64,000 nt of DNA from an uncultured Prevotellaceae bacterium (GCA_900541935.1 UQLZ01000003.1:27684-91683); one strand, 5' to 3'; positions 16,293 to 25,447 are shown, counted from the first letter of the stretch. The notes: a model not told the origin generated them from the sequence alone. Translations and numbers: made by a program.

Positions 16293-17174
16293 TTAATATT
16301 TTCCTTTTTCGATAATTGCTTCGATGTCGGCGAGGGTGCCTTTGAAAGGACCTGCTGCCTGTAGTTTGATTGCCGACATTGCAGCGGCAAAGTGTCCTGC
16401 TTCTTCTATAGAGCAACCGTTTGCGCGCTTGTAAAGGTAGCCTGTTGAGTATGTGTCGCCACAGCCTGTTGCGTCAACAATCTTGTCGATAGGGTAGGCT
16501 GGGATTGTTGTTGCAATGCCATCGGCATAGATAACGGAGCCGTAACTGCCGAGGGTTATGCACGCTTCTTTAATGCCCCAGTCGGCGAGTTGCTTCCCAG
16601 CGTCAATTGGGTCAGTATATCCAGTAAGTGACTCAATCTCAAATTCGTTGACTTTAAGTATGTCAATATATTGCAGGTAGTCTTTCTTGTTTTTCCAATC
16701 AATGGGAACAACTTTGTCGCCCTGAACTTCTCTAAGAAAACCTTGGGCGTCAACTGAAAGGATTCCTTTTTCAGACAAAGTCTTGAATGCTTCGATTGGG
16801 AAGTCGTCTGCAAGAAGTGTTCCGAGATGGTAAATGTCTGCATCTATGTCCTGAAGTTTTTCAGCAGAAAAAGGGTCTGCCTTAGCCAGTACACGTTGTG
16901 TTCTATTGTCGTGGTTATGCCCGTACTTGTTTTCAAAAAATACGGTTTTTCTGCTTGGTATAACGGTTGCTTCAATTCCGAGTTTGCGTATTTCTTCAAC
17001 CGAGCCTAATTCGCTTTCTCCAACAGATGTTACCAATTCAAAATTTTTGCCTCCGTTAAGGCTGTGCATGCCGTGGGCGAAGTAAAAAGCCGTACCGCCT
17101 GGCATATTCACCGTAATATCGGGTGTTATGATTCTGTCAAGTGTTATATGACCTATGCAACAAATTTTTTTCAT
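16293..17174 (-). CDS. PfkB-family sugar or nucleoside kinase
   Basis: The 293-residue product begins MKKICCIGHITLDRI and has MPGGTAFYFA, the substrate-side PfkB signature. The C-terminal motif DATGCGDTYSTGYL contains the anion hole and the catalytic Asp. PfkB enzymes phosphorylate ribose, fructose, adenosine or similar substrates with ATP; no specificity residue allows a closer call, so adenosine or ribokinase activity is only possible. It is a lone minus-strand gene, convergent with the metal-efflux operon and divergent from gldE. Confidence 0.85.
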   Translation of the reverse strand: MKKICCIGHITLDRIITPDITVNMPGGTAFYFAHGMHSLNGGKNFELVTSVGESELGSVEEIRKLGIEATVIPSRKTVFFENKYGHNHDNRTQRVLAKADPFSAEKLQDIDADIYHLGTLLADDFPIEAFKTLSEKGILSVDAQGFLREVQGDKVVPIDWKNKKDYLQYIDILKVNEFEIESLTGYTDPIDAGKQLADWGIKEACITLGSYGSVIYADGIATTIPAYPIDKIVDATGCGDTYSTGYLYKRANGCSIEEAGHFAAAMSAIKLQAAGPFKGTLADIEAIIEKGKY

Positions 17175-17261
17175 GTTGCAAATTTATTACATTTTCTTTG
17201 CTTTTGGGATGTTTGGGTTCTCTTTTTGCACATATTTGCCTAAAAGTAATTATTTTATTGG

Positions 17262-17291
17262 TTGAGAAATTGAGAAAATTTTGTAACTTTG
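17262..17291 (+). promoter_or_regulatory. Promoter of the gldE-gldD operon
   Basis: TTG at 17262-17264 and TAACTTTG at 17284-17291 are separated by 19 bases. The predicted transcript starts around 17297, about 50 bases before the TTG start codon of gldE. Confidence 0.75.
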
Positions 17292-17348
17292 TGCCGTTCT
17301 TAAAAGGAATAGAGCAATGCTCTTATTGTTAAACTAATTTTAAACGAC

Positions 17349-18710
17349 TTGGATCCAGACCCATATTTATCCGTTTTTAGTCAAATCTTGAGTACCATTG
17401 ACAGTACTCAAAATCTTATTGTCACTCATCCACCAACGATAGCCAGTATAGTTGCCCTTCTCATTGCGGCTTTGGCTTTATGTGCCTCTGCTTTTGTTTC
17501 AGGTTCAGAAGTGGCGTTTTTTTCTCTGACAGACCATGATATTGAGGAGATCGATGATGAGCATAAGCAAAAGTCTATTAGAAAAGTATTGGAAAAGCCA
17601 GAGCAACTTTTGGCTACGATATTGATTACTAATAACCTGGTGAATATAAGCATCGTTATTTTGTGCAATTATGCCATGGGGCAGATGCTTGAGTTTCGTA
17701 GTGAAGTTGCCGATTTCATCTTCCAATCTGTTGTACTAACATTTATTTTGCTCCTTTTTGGGGAAATACTACCTAAATTATACTCAAACAACCATAGGTT
17801 TAAGTGGGTGAGTTTTGCAACAGATGGCGTCTTGATGATTTCAAAAATTATGTCGCCACTGGCGAAGTTAATGGCTGCAAGTACCTCGATTGTCAATAAG
17901 GTCGTAACCAAGAAATCTGATGATTTGTCGCTTGATGATTTGTCAAACGCACTTGAGATAACCGATGTTGAAGAGGGAAAGGACAAAACCATGCTTCAGG
18001 AAATATTGAAGTTTGGTGGAAAGAATGTTTCCGAGATAATGACACCCAGAATTGATGTTGTTGATATTGATTCAGATTCGTCGTTTACATCAGTACTTAA
18101 ACTTATTAAGGAGACAGGATATTCCAGAATACCGGTATATCAGGGCAATCAGGATAACATAAAAGGAGTTATCTATGCCAAGGATTTGCTTCCTTATCTC
18201 GATAAAAATGATGATTTTGATTGGTTGCCTTTGGTCAGAGAACCTATAATTGTTCCAGAGGGAAGAATGATTGATGATATTTTGGAGGATTTCCGAAAAA
18301 ACAAGGTTCATATTGCCATTGTTATTGATGAGTATGGTTGTACCCAAGGTATTGTTACACTTGAAGATATATTGGAGGAAATCGTTGGTGAAATCAATGA
18401 CGAATACGATGAAGATGAGAAATATTTTACCCGCATATCTCCAGATACGTTTGTTTTTCAAGGCAGAACGCAGTTGAATGACTTCTACCGTATTGCTGGC
18501 ATTGATGAAGACACATTCAAGGAAGTAGAGGAAGATGCCGAGACTATTGCAGGACTATTGTTGAATATCAAGCAGGATTTTCCTGTTGCAGAAGAGGTTA
18601 TTGAATATGGAGGATGTGCCTTTACTGTGGAAAAAGTTGATAAACATAGAATAGAAAGCGTTAGGGTTAAGATAGAACATGGTGAAGATGGTAGCGGAGA
18701 GAAAAAATAA
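17349..18710 (+). CDS. gldE: GldE-like CNNM/CBS membrane protein
   Basis: The 453-residue product has a CNNM (DUF21) transmembrane domain (~30-195) with SGSEVAFFSLTDHDIE, a CBS pair (~215-340, ending HIAIVIDEYGCTQGIVTLEDILEEIVGEI) and a CorC/HlyC C-terminal domain. The fold is shared with Mg/Co-efflux proteins. Calling it GldE rests on the directly following gldD-like gene, the pairing known from Flavobacterium gliding loci; GldE is thought to support GldD and thereby type IX secretion or gliding. The first in-frame start is TTG at 17349, read as MDPDPYLS; no ATG or GTG precedes the first TM helix, so an unusual start codon is likely. Confidence 0.82.
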   Translation: MDPDPYLSVFSQILSTIDSTQNLIVTHPPTIASIVALLIAALALCASAFVSGSEVAFFSLTDHDIEEIDDEHKQKSIRKVLEKPEQLLATILITNNLVNISIVILCNYAMGQMLEFRSEVADFIFQSVVLTFILLLFGEILPKLYSNNHRFKWVSFATDGVLMISKIMSPLAKLMAASTSIVNKVVTKKSDDLSLDDLSNALEITDVEEGKDKTMLQEILKFGGKNVSEIMTPRIDVVDIDSDSSFTSVLKLIKETGYSRIPVYQGNQDNIKGVIYAKDLLPYLDKNDDFDWLPLVREPIIVPEGRMIDDILEDFRKNKVHIAIVIDEYGCTQGIVTLEDILEEIVGEINDEYDEDEKYFTRISPDTFVFQGRTQLNDFYRIAGIDEDTFKEVEEDAETIAGLLLNIKQDFPVAEEVIEYGGCAFTVEKVDKHRIESVRVKIEHGEDGSGEKK

Positions 18711-19272
18711 GGTATTGTTTATTTTTTCTTTAGCAGTTGTAGTGGTATTGTTGTCGCTGCTCTCTTGTGGTAGAGGCAGAAATTCTTCAGTACCGAGAAA
18801 AATGGCGTATCCGAGAATTGACAGGTATTATGATACCACCTATATATGTGCTTATTCCCCGCTTCAACTTTATTTGAATGAAAATGCCATTATTGAGCGT
18901 CCATCTCCAGATGGTTTTAAGGTAAGGTATGATAAATATTGTGCAACTCTTTATTGCAGTTTTTGGGAAAATCTGTCTGAGCGGGAATATGTTCGCGTCT
19001 TGTCACAAAGAAAAGAGCGAATAGTCAGAGACTGTGGAGGCATTAACCCAGAGACCTATGTTTCCGACAATGGAAACTCTGTTACAACGGTTTTTTATAG
19101 TCTTAGAGATTGCCTTACACCAGTTCATTTTCTGGCTGTTGACAGTGTCAACATTGTTTATGGAGTGGTTTCTCTTGATAAAATGGAAAATTATGACTCA
19201 ATTTCCCCTATAATTGATTATCTTTGCTACGATGTGTCACATCTTGTAAAACACTTGAGATTCGAAAATTAG
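18679..19272 (+). CDS. gldD: GldD-like lipoprotein
   Basis: The 197-residue product has a lipoprotein signal (LFIFSLAVVVVLLSLLSC, Cys about residue 30), then KMAYPRIDRYYDTTYICAYS, which matches the conserved N-terminal region of GldD (a YPR-D motif followed by a C-x-Y/F-x-F/S segment). GldD is needed for gliding and T9SS function in Flavobacterium and also occurs in non-gliding Bacteroidales. It starts 32 bases inside gldE, at ATG 18679, with a second ATG at 18688. Identification relies on this motif and on synteny, not on a search. Confidence 0.72.
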   Translation: MVKMVAERKNKVLFIFSLAVVVVLLSLLSCGRGRNSSVPRKMAYPRIDRYYDTTYICAYSPLQLYLNENAIIERPSPDGFKVRYDKYCATLYCSFWENLSEREYVRVLSQRKERIVRDCGGINPETYVSDNGNSVTTVFYSLRDCLTPVHFLAVDSVNIVYGVVSLDKMENYDSISPIIDYLCYDVSHLVKHLRFEN

Positions 19273-19274
19273 TT

Positions 19275-19898
19275 ATGCGTATAGAAACTATTAACATTAA
19301 CGAGAAGATAACGGTATCTTTTGGTGAGATTCCGGGTATGGTTGATTATTCAGAATCGTCATGTCTTGGACTGAGATACTTGACAACAAATGTTCGTTCA
19401 GATAACCGACGAAAAGAAGTTTTTGCTACCAATGTCCTTATACATGAATTGTTTGGAGATAACTGCTATTTGAAGCATAAGGCAAATGGCGTTCCATATC
19501 TTGAATCAGAAAATAGTGCTGTTCCGCAGATTAGTTTGTCTCATTGCCGAGACCTTGTTGCCGTTGCATATAGTCAGGATTCGGTTGGTGTTGATGTTGA
19601 GGAGATAAGCGATAGGGTTATGCGAGTCAGAGAGCGAGTTCAGAGCCTTGAGGAGCAGCGTTATACAGGGCATTCCCTTATCGTTAACACAATAGTGTGG
19701 ACTGCTAAGGAGGCTATGTTCAAAGTTGTTCCAGAAGAAGGTGTTGATTTTGCGAAAGACCTTGTTCTTGAATTGAAAGATGTTTCACCAAAGAAACAAA
19801 TCAATGAATTTAGTGCCGTTGCATACGGTAGAAAGTATAAAGTCATTTCGCGTTTGCTTGATGACCGAGTGTTGACAGTTGCTTTTCTTGACGAATAA
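19275..19898 (+). CDS. Sfp-type 4'-phosphopantetheinyl transferase
   Basis: From the ATG at 19275 the product is 207 residues. It contains the transferase signatures SVGVDVEEI (Mg-binding Asp and Glu) and WTAKEAMFKV, about 60 residues later. These enzymes transfer phosphopantetheine from CoA to acyl- or peptidyl-carrier proteins. No carrier protein or synthase is in the window, so the partner is unknown; it may serve fatty-acid ACP. The start is placed 2 bases after the gldD stop; the longer upstream frame would overlap gldD by 49 bases. Confidence 0.87.
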   Translation: MRIETININEKITVSFGEIPGMVDYSESSCLGLRYLTTNVRSDNRRKEVFATNVLIHELFGDNCYLKHKANGVPYLESENSAVPQISLSHCRDLVAVAYSQDSVGVDVEEISDRVMRVRERVQSLEEQRYTGHSLIVNTIVWTAKEAMFKVVPEEGVDFAKDLVLELKDVSPKKQINEFSAVAYGRKYKVISRLLDDRVLTVAFLDE

Positions 19899-19911
19899 AA
19901 AATCAGATATA

Positions 19912-21555
19912 ATGAAAAAATTAGCAATTACCCTTTTGTTGGCAATGACTGTGTATTTCGTGTCAGATGCCTGCACCAGTTTAATAGTTGGTAAAAAAGC
20001 GTCAACTGACGGATCTACCATGATTACATATAATGCAGACGCTTATGTGCTTTATGGCTATTTGCGTCACCAGCCGGCTGCTGACCATCCGAAAGGTTCT
20101 ATGCTTGAAGTTGTTGAGTGGGATACAAACAAGCCACTTGGAAAGATTGAGCAGGTGCGTCATACGTATGCCACTATTGGCAATATGAATGAGCATCAGT
20201 TGGCTATTACAGAATCGACATGGGAGTCACGACCAGAATTGGCTGATACAACAGGTATCATTGATTACGGTTCGTTGATATATATAACTTTGCAGCGAGC
20301 AAAGACAGCACGCGAGGCTATCGACGTTATGACCGGCTTGGTAGAAAAGTACGGTTATTACAGTGGCGGAGAGTCATTCTCTATTGCTGATCCTAACGAG
20401 GCTTGGGTTCTTGAAATGAGTCCAAAGGGTGTTGGAAATAAGGGAGCCGTTTGGGTTGCTATCAGAATTCCAGACGACTGCATAAGCGGTCATGCTAACC
20501 AGGCAAGAATCCATAAGATTCCTTTCGGAGACAAGGAAAACTGCAAATATTCAAAAGATGTAGTTTCTTTTGCTCGTGAAAAAGGATATTTTACGGGTAA
20601 AGATGAAGATTTCAGTTTCTCAAAGGCTTATGCGGTAAGTGATTATCTTGCGTTCAGAGGTTGTGACGGTCGCGTATGGTCATACTTCAACAAGTTCTCA
20701 CAGGGAATGGATAAGTATTTGCCATTTATAAAAGCCCAGGGTGGAGAGGTGATGCCATTATATGTTAAACCGACCAAAAAGTTGAGTGTTAGGGACTTGC
20801 AAGGGGCGATGCGTGACCATTTCGAGGGAACGGAATTTGATATGACAAATGACCCTGGCAAGGGTTCTTGGGATTCTCCTTACCGTTATGCTCCGTTGAT
20901 TTGGAAACAGGATTCGGTAGAATATTTCCACGAAAGACCGATTTCAACGATGCAGACAGGCTTCACTCTTGTTGCTCAAATGAGAAACTGGATGCCTGAT
21001 TGTGTTGGAGGTATCTTATGGTTTGGCGTTGATGATTCAAAGATGGCTGTCTATAATCCTATTTATTGCTGTTCAACACGCGTTCCTGACTGTTTTAAAG
21101 AAGAAAAGGCAGACTTATATACTTTCTCTTGGGAATCAACTTTCTGGGTGAATAATTTTGTTGCAAATCAGGCGTATAACCGCTTTTCTTTGATATATCC
21201 TGACATTAAAAAGGTGCAAGATGAGATTGAAAGCAGTTATGAGCAGTCAACAAAGACAATAGAGGCAAAGGCAGTTGAAGCGTATAAAAAATCTCCTAAA
21301 GCGGCAATTGAAATGCTTACAGACTATAGCGACAGCGTTTCAATGGCTGCTCACGAAAGGTACCGCAAATTAGGAGAATATCTTTTCGTTAAGAATCTTG
21401 ACGGTCGCGTGAAGAAAGAAAAGAACGGTAAGTTTGAACGTAATGAGTATGGTTACCCTGTTGGACCAGAGCAACCAGGCTATTCAAAGGACTACTATGA
21501 TAGAATTGTAAAAGCCCGTGGTGACCATTTCCGTTTTATTGACGTGAAAAAATAA
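19912..21555 (+). CDS. C69-family dipeptidase (Ntn-hydrolase)
   Basis: From the ATG at 19912 the product is 547 residues. A signal peptide precedes DACTSLIVGKKASTDGST; the Cys of ACTS is the expected N-terminal nucleophile of peptidase family C69 (PepD/U34), exposed after signal cleavage. TYATIGNMNEHQLAITEST, SFSIADPNEAWVLEM and FGVDDSKMAVYNP are family blocks. It probably degrades dipeptides in the periplasm. The long C-terminal extension rich in charged residues is usual in Bacteroidales members. It begins 13 bases after the PPTase gene, likely in the same operon. Confidence 0.9.
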   Translation: MKKLAITLLLAMTVYFVSDACTSLIVGKKASTDGSTMITYNADAYVLYGYLRHQPAADHPKGSMLEVVEWDTNKPLGKIEQVRHTYATIGNMNEHQLAITESTWESRPELADTTGIIDYGSLIYITLQRAKTAREAIDVMTGLVEKYGYYSGGESFSIADPNEAWVLEMSPKGVGNKGAVWVAIRIPDDCISGHANQARIHKIPFGDKENCKYSKDVVSFAREKGYFTGKDEDFSFSKAYAVSDYLAFRGCDGRVWSYFNKFSQGMDKYLPFIKAQGGEVMPLYVKPTKKLSVRDLQGAMRDHFEGTEFDMTNDPGKGSWDSPYRYAPLIWKQDSVEYFHERPISTMQTGFTLVAQMRNWMPDCVGGILWFGVDDSKMAVYNPIYCCSTRVPDCFKEEKADLYTFSWESTFWVNNFVANQAYNRFSLIYPDIKKVQDEIESSYEQSTKTIEAKAVEAYKKSPKAAIEMLTDYSDSVSMAAHERYRKLGEYLFVKNLDGRVKKEKNGKFERNEYGYPVGPEQPGYSKDYYDRIVKARGDHFRFIDVKK

Positions 21556-21627
21556 CTATATTAAAAAAATGTTTTATATATAGTTGCTAATGTGATAAAT
21601 AGTGATTATTTTAGCAAAAAAATAAAT

Positions 21628-22206
21628 ATGAATCAATACTATTATATAGGTCCCAATAATCAGCAAATGGGTCCGATGCCAGGGGAAGAATTAGTAGGCA
21701 TTATAAATATGGACACAATGGTTTGGGCTCCGGGAATGGCTAATTGGATGCCAGCGAAAAATGTACCAGAGTTAGCGGAAGCGCTTGCGATGAAACAACA
21801 GCAGCAAGCACCACAACCTCCTTTTGTTGGTGCAGCACCGAATGTTCCCCCTTATCAGGGTCAGCATATTCCTTATGGCGGACCTGCTCAACCCCAGGGA
21901 CAGTATGGTTATGCTCAGCAGAACCAGTATCAGAATAATTTCAATGGCGGAATGCCACCAAGACCTGAAAATTATTTGGTTTGGGCTATTCTCACTATCG
22001 TTTGCTGTTGCTGGCCACTGGGTATTGTTGCCGTCGTATATGCTTCAAAGGTTAACGGCCTTTATGACCAAGGACAGTATGAAGAAGCAAAGAAGGCTTC
22101 AGATAATGCAAAAACGTGGACAATAGTATCTGCTGTTTTAGGCTTTGTCGCAACTGGTGTAGCATTTTTTGCAGGTATGCTTGATGGATTTATCTCCGCT
22201 TTTTAA
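21628..22206 (+). CDS. GYF_2 plus CD225/dispanin-like membrane protein 1
   Basis: From the ATG at 21628 the product is 192 residues. Residues ~1-55 are a GYF_2 (DUF4339) domain: YYYIGPNNQQMGPMPGEEL and TMVWAPGMANWMPA. A Pro/Gln/Gly-rich linker (~56-115) leads to a CD225-type domain with two membrane helices: ENYLVWAILTIVCCCWPLGI, then YASKVNGLYDQGQYEEAKKA. Bacterial CD225 proteins are sequence relatives of animal IFITM proteins; their roles are mostly unknown. The next gene is a paralogue with the same domain order. The longer frame from 21592 adds residues that do not belong to the GYF_2 fold. Confidence 0.82.
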   Translation: MNQYYYIGPNNQQMGPMPGEELVGIINMDTMVWAPGMANWMPAKNVPELAEALAMKQQQQAPQPPFVGAAPNVPPYQGQHIPYGGPAQPQGQYGYAQQNQYQNNFNGGMPPRPENYLVWAILTIVCCCWPLGIVAVVYASKVNGLYDQGQYEEAKKASDNAKTWTIVSAVLGFVATGVAFFAGMLDGFISAF

Positions 22207-22214
22207 TTTAGATT

Positions 22215-22742
22215 ATGGCAAAATATTATTACATCGATTCCAATAAGCAGAAGGCAGGTCCGCTTTCTGTTGAAGAACTTATCAATCTCGGTATCGTTCG
22301 GGAAACGCCTGTATGGACAGAAGGGATGGTTAATTGGACTCAGGCAGGTAGCGTTCCAGACTTTAAAGAGCAGTTCGATAAGGTACCGCCATATTTTGAA
22401 CCGAATAAGGGATTTAATAATAATTGCCAGAATTTCCGTCCTGCAGCGGAACCTCCATTTAAGAAGCCAGACAATTGGCTCGTGTGGTCAATTCTTTGCA
22501 CATTACTATGCAGTCAGATATTTGGCATTGTTGGTATTGTCTTTGCATGTCAGGTAGATAGCGCATGGAATGCGGGTAGATATGAAGAGGCGCGCTCTAA
22601 TGCCAAGAAGGCGAAATTGTTTACTTTGATTGGTATGGGATTGTCGCTGCTTATGCTAATTATAGCATTTGTTGTCTATTTCGGTTCGATAATTGCCTTG
22701 TTCGGATTAGGCGCTGCTGCATCAAATGGAGCCATTATTTAA
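22215..22742 (+). CDS. GYF_2 plus CD225/dispanin-like membrane protein 2
   Basis: This 175-residue paralogue of the preceding gene has the same layout: GYF_2 (YYYIDSNKQKAGPLSVEEL, TPVWTEGMVNWTQAG), a shorter linker, and a CD225 domain (DNWLVWSILCTLLCSQIFGI, FACQVDSAWNAGRYEEARSN). The two copies diverge mostly in the linker, pointing to an old tandem duplication. It starts 9 bases after gene 1 and overlaps the DUF2752 gene by 17 bases, so the three are almost certainly one transcript. Confidence 0.82.
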   Translation: MAKYYYIDSNKQKAGPLSVEELINLGIVRETPVWTEGMVNWTQAGSVPDFKEQFDKVPPYFEPNKGFNNNCQNFRPAAEPPFKKPDNWLVWSILCTLLCSQIFGIVGIVFACQVDSAWNAGRYEEARSNAKKAKLFTLIGMGLSLLMLIIAFVVYFGSIIALFGLGAAASNGAII

Positions 22743-23130
22743 AAAACATAAAAAGAGAATCATATATGCAGTCATTGCCGTTTTGGCAGTGACTGCTCTT
22801 TGCTTATATTCCTATTTCGTGGACACCAGAGAATTGGCATTTGCCCCAAAGTGTGTCTTTTACCAGATAACTGGTTTTAAATGTCCGGGATGCGGAACGC
22901 AAAGGGCATTGCATGAACTTGCTCATGCAAATTTCCATGGGGTTATAAAGTATAATTCATTGTTGCTTTTGGGGGTTCCTTATCTTATCTTGCTTTTCTA
23001 TATGCAGTTCTTTGGAGGAAAGGAAAGGTTTCCAAAGTTTTATAATTATGTGTCAGGAAGGAATGCAACACTGGTAGTTTTGGTTATCGTTATTGCATAC
23101 TGGATCTTGCGAAATATATTTGGCTTTTAG
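22726..23130 (+). CDS. DUF2752 small membrane protein
   Basis: The 134-residue product has three predicted TM helices (~10-28, 75-93, 110-128) and the DUF2752 signature CVFYQITGFKCPGCGTQRA, a CPGCGxxRA motif between the first two helices. Its function is unknown. The family often co-occurs with CD225 or TM2 membrane proteins, as here. The paired Cys could bind a metal or form a disulfide, but nothing in the sequence decides this. Confidence 0.82.
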   Translation: MEPLFKKHKKRIIYAVIAVLAVTALCLYSYFVDTRELAFAPKCVFYQITGFKCPGCGTQRALHELAHANFHGVIKYNSLLLLGVPYLILLFYMQFFGGKERFPKFYNYVSGRNATLVVLVIVIAYWILRNIFGF

Positions 23131-23159
23131 AAGAGTAGGGAATCTTGTGCTGGTTTGGG

Positions 23160-24050
23160 TTAAATCAGTTCCAAAATCTTATCCGTTTCGCCAGGTTGTA
23201 GCCATACCATTAACTGGTCCTTGGCATACCATGTAAGTTGCTTTTTTGCATATACCCTTGTATTTTTCTGTATTCTCGCAACGGCAGTGTCAAAATCCAT
23301 TGTTCCGTCCATCCAAGCAAACATTTCTTTATATCCAACAGTGTTGAGAGAGTTAAGATGGCGTAGGTGATAAACGCTTTTAGCCTCTTCAACCAATCCG
23401 TTTTCTACCATTTTCTCAACTCGTAGGTTTATTCTGTTGAAAAGTTCTTCGCGGGGAAGATTAATTCCCGTTTTGATAATACGGAACGGTCTTTGCTTAA
23501 CGGTATTAGTCCGTAGTGAAGTATATGTTGTCCCTGCTTGTCGGCAGATTTCTATTGCGTGGATAACGCGTTTCATGTTCTTAAGGTCAACGATGCTATA
23601 ATGTTCCGGGTCGAGGGCTTTTAGTATTTCTCTCATTTCGTCATCGCCCTTTTCGTGCCATTCATCGTATGTCGCTTGGCGGATTTCGTCGCTAATGGTC
23701 GGAATATTGTCAATGCCCTTGCATACAGCATCGATATACATCATTGAGCCTCCGCACATAACGGCAAAGTCGCTTTTTTCGAAAAGACTTGGTAGCAGGT
23801 TAATTGCGTCTTCTTCAAATTGAGCGGCGCTGTAGTATTGGTCAAGGTCGAAAATGCCGACAAAATGATGCTTGACCGTGTCTAACTGCTCTGTTGTTGG
23901 AGCAGCCGTACCGATAGGGATTCCGCGATAGATTTGGCGGGAGTCGGCAGAAATGATTTCCGCATTTAACTTAAGGGCCAAATCTATCGCAGTATCTGTT
24001 TTCCCGGAGCCCGTAGGGCCGGTTATTACTATCAGTGTTTTCTCTGCCAC
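23160..24050 (-). CDS. miaA: tRNA dimethylallyltransferase
   Basis: The 296-residue product begins with the P-loop GPTGSGKTDTAIDLA, then DSRQIYRGIPIGTAAPT, which matches the MiaA active-site region, and MCGGSMMYIDAV. MiaA adds a dimethylallyl group to A37 of tRNAs reading UNN codons. Translation appears to start at GTG (24050-24048), sharing one base with the TAG stop of pepT (24052-24050). The two genes form a minus-strand operon. Length matches the family. Confidence 0.96.
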   Translation of the reverse strand: MAEKTLIVITGPTGSGKTDTAIDLALKLNAEIISADSRQIYRGIPIGTAAPTTEQLDTVKHHFVGIFDLDQYYSAAQFEEDAINLLPSLFEKSDFAVMCGGSMMYIDAVCKGIDNIPTISDEIRQATYDEWHEKGDDEMREILKALDPEHYSIVDLKNMKRVIHAIEICRQAGTTYTSLRTNTVKQRPFRIIKTGINLPREELFNRINLRVEKMVENGLVEEAKSVYHLRHLNSLNTVGYKEMFAWMDGTMDFDTAVARIQKNTRVYAKKQLTWYAKDQLMVWLQPGETDKILELI

Positions 24051-25270
24051 TATTTTTCAGCAACAAGTTTACAGATTTCAACTACAACGTCGGTAGCCTT
24101 TTCCATTGATTGTACTGGAACATACTCGAATCGTCCGTGAAAATTCAGTCCTCCAGCGAAAATATTCGGGCATGGAAGGCCTTTAAATGAAAGTTGGGCT
24201 CCGTCAGTACCGCCACGGATAGGTTGCACTTTTGGTGTTATGTCTGAGTTCAACATTGCTTGCTTTGCAATGTCAATGATATACATAACCGGCTCGATTT
24301 TTTCACGCATGTTATAGTATTGGTCCTTTATCTCTATAGAGGCACAGCCAGGAAATTCGTGGTTGATTTTTCTTACAAGATGCTCAAGTTCTTTTTTTCT
24401 GCGTCCGAAGCGGTCCATATCGTGGTCGCGGATAATGTAAGTCAATGTTGTTTCTTCAACAGTTCCTTCAAATCCAACGAGGTGGTAGAAACCTTCGTAT
24501 TCTTCAGTATGTTCAGGAGTTTCCCAGCGCGGAAGCATGATAGAGAATTGGTTTGCAATTCTGATTGAGTTAATCATTTTGTGCTTAGCATATCCAGGAT
24601 GAACGTTTCTGCCCTTGAAAGTAACTTTGGCAGCAGCAGCGTTGAAGTTTTCGTATTCAAGTTCGCCAATAGCACCTCCGTCCATAGTATATGCGAAATC
24701 TGCGCCGAAATGCTCAACGTCGAATTTGTGAGCACCAAGACCGATTTCTTCGTCAGGGTTAAAGCCTACTCTTATTTTGCCGTGCTTGATTTCCGGGTGA
24801 GCGATAAGAAACTCCATCGCAGTGATGATTTCGGCAACGCCTGCCTTGTCGTCAGCACCGAGGAGGGTTTTACCGTCGGTAACAACGATGTCCTGACCAA
24901 CGTAGTCTTTCAATTCAGGAAAATCTTTTTGAGAAAGGACAACACCGTTTTCCGCATCAAGGGTGATGTCGCCACCATCGTAGTTCTTAACGATACGAGG
25001 GTTTACGTGGCGACCTGACATATCGGGAGAAGTATCGAGATGCGCTATAAATCCTACTGTAGGAACTTCTTTGTCGATATTGGAAGGAAGGGTTGCCATA
25101 AGGTAACCGTTTTCATCAAGAGAGATGTCTTCCAATCCTATTTTTTTCAACTCTTTTTCCAATGCTTGTGCAAAAATCATCTGACCTGGAGTTGATGGAG
25201 TCAGGTTAGTCAATTCGTCGCTTTGAGTATCAAATTTGGTGTAACTCAAAAATCTGTCTAAGACATTCAT
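24050..25270 (-). CDS. pepT: Peptidase T (tripeptide aminopeptidase)
   Basis: The 406-residue M20 metallopeptidase has the zinc-ligand motifs AHLDTSPDMSG, LGADDKAGVAEI, NPDEEIGLGA and YTMDGG, and the C-terminal IRGGTDGAQLSFKGLPCPN block that carries the last histidine region. PepT removes N-terminal residues from tripeptides in the cytoplasm. The ATG at 25270 gives the usual length. Upstream on the minus strand a TAACTTTG box (25335-25328) could be its promoter, but no good -33 box is at the right distance. Confidence 0.96.
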   Translation of the reverse strand: MNVLDRFLSYTKFDTQSDELTNLTPSTPGQMIFAQALEKELKKIGLEDISLDENGYLMATLPSNIDKEVPTVGFIAHLDTSPDMSGRHVNPRIVKNYDGGDITLDAENGVVLSQKDFPELKDYVGQDIVVTDGKTLLGADDKAGVAEIITAMEFLIAHPEIKHGKIRVGFNPDEEIGLGAHKFDVEHFGADFAYTMDGGAIGELEYENFNAAAAKVTFKGRNVHPGYAKHKMINSIRIANQFSIMLPRWETPEHTEEYEGFYHLVGFEGTVEETTLTYIIRDHDMDRFGRRKKELEHLVRKINHEFPGCASIEIKDQYYNMREKIEPVMYIIDIAKQAMLNSDITPKVQPIRGGTDGAQLSFKGLPCPNIFAGGLNFHGRFEYVPVQSMEKATDVVVEICKLVAEK

Positions 25271-25411
25271 ATTGGTTGGTTTTATTGTTTCTCTGTTGTT
25301 TGATACGCTTATTTGCTTATTTATCTACAAAGTTATAACAAAATCCTCAAATGTCGTTTATTATAGTAATAAAAAAGAAGTTTGGCATTTAGAGCAAACT
25401 TTTAATGCAGA

Positions 25412-25447
25412 AAATGGGGTTGCAAATTTTTGTATGCAACCCCATTT
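25412..25447 (-). terminator. Terminator of the TonB-receptor/lipoprotein operon
   Basis: AAATGGGGTTGCA (25412-25424) and TGCAACCCCATTT (25435-25447) form a perfect 13-bp stem with a 10-base AT-rich loop. It lies 19 bases beyond the lipoprotein stop on the minus strand and ends in TTTTCTG. Confidence 0.75.
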
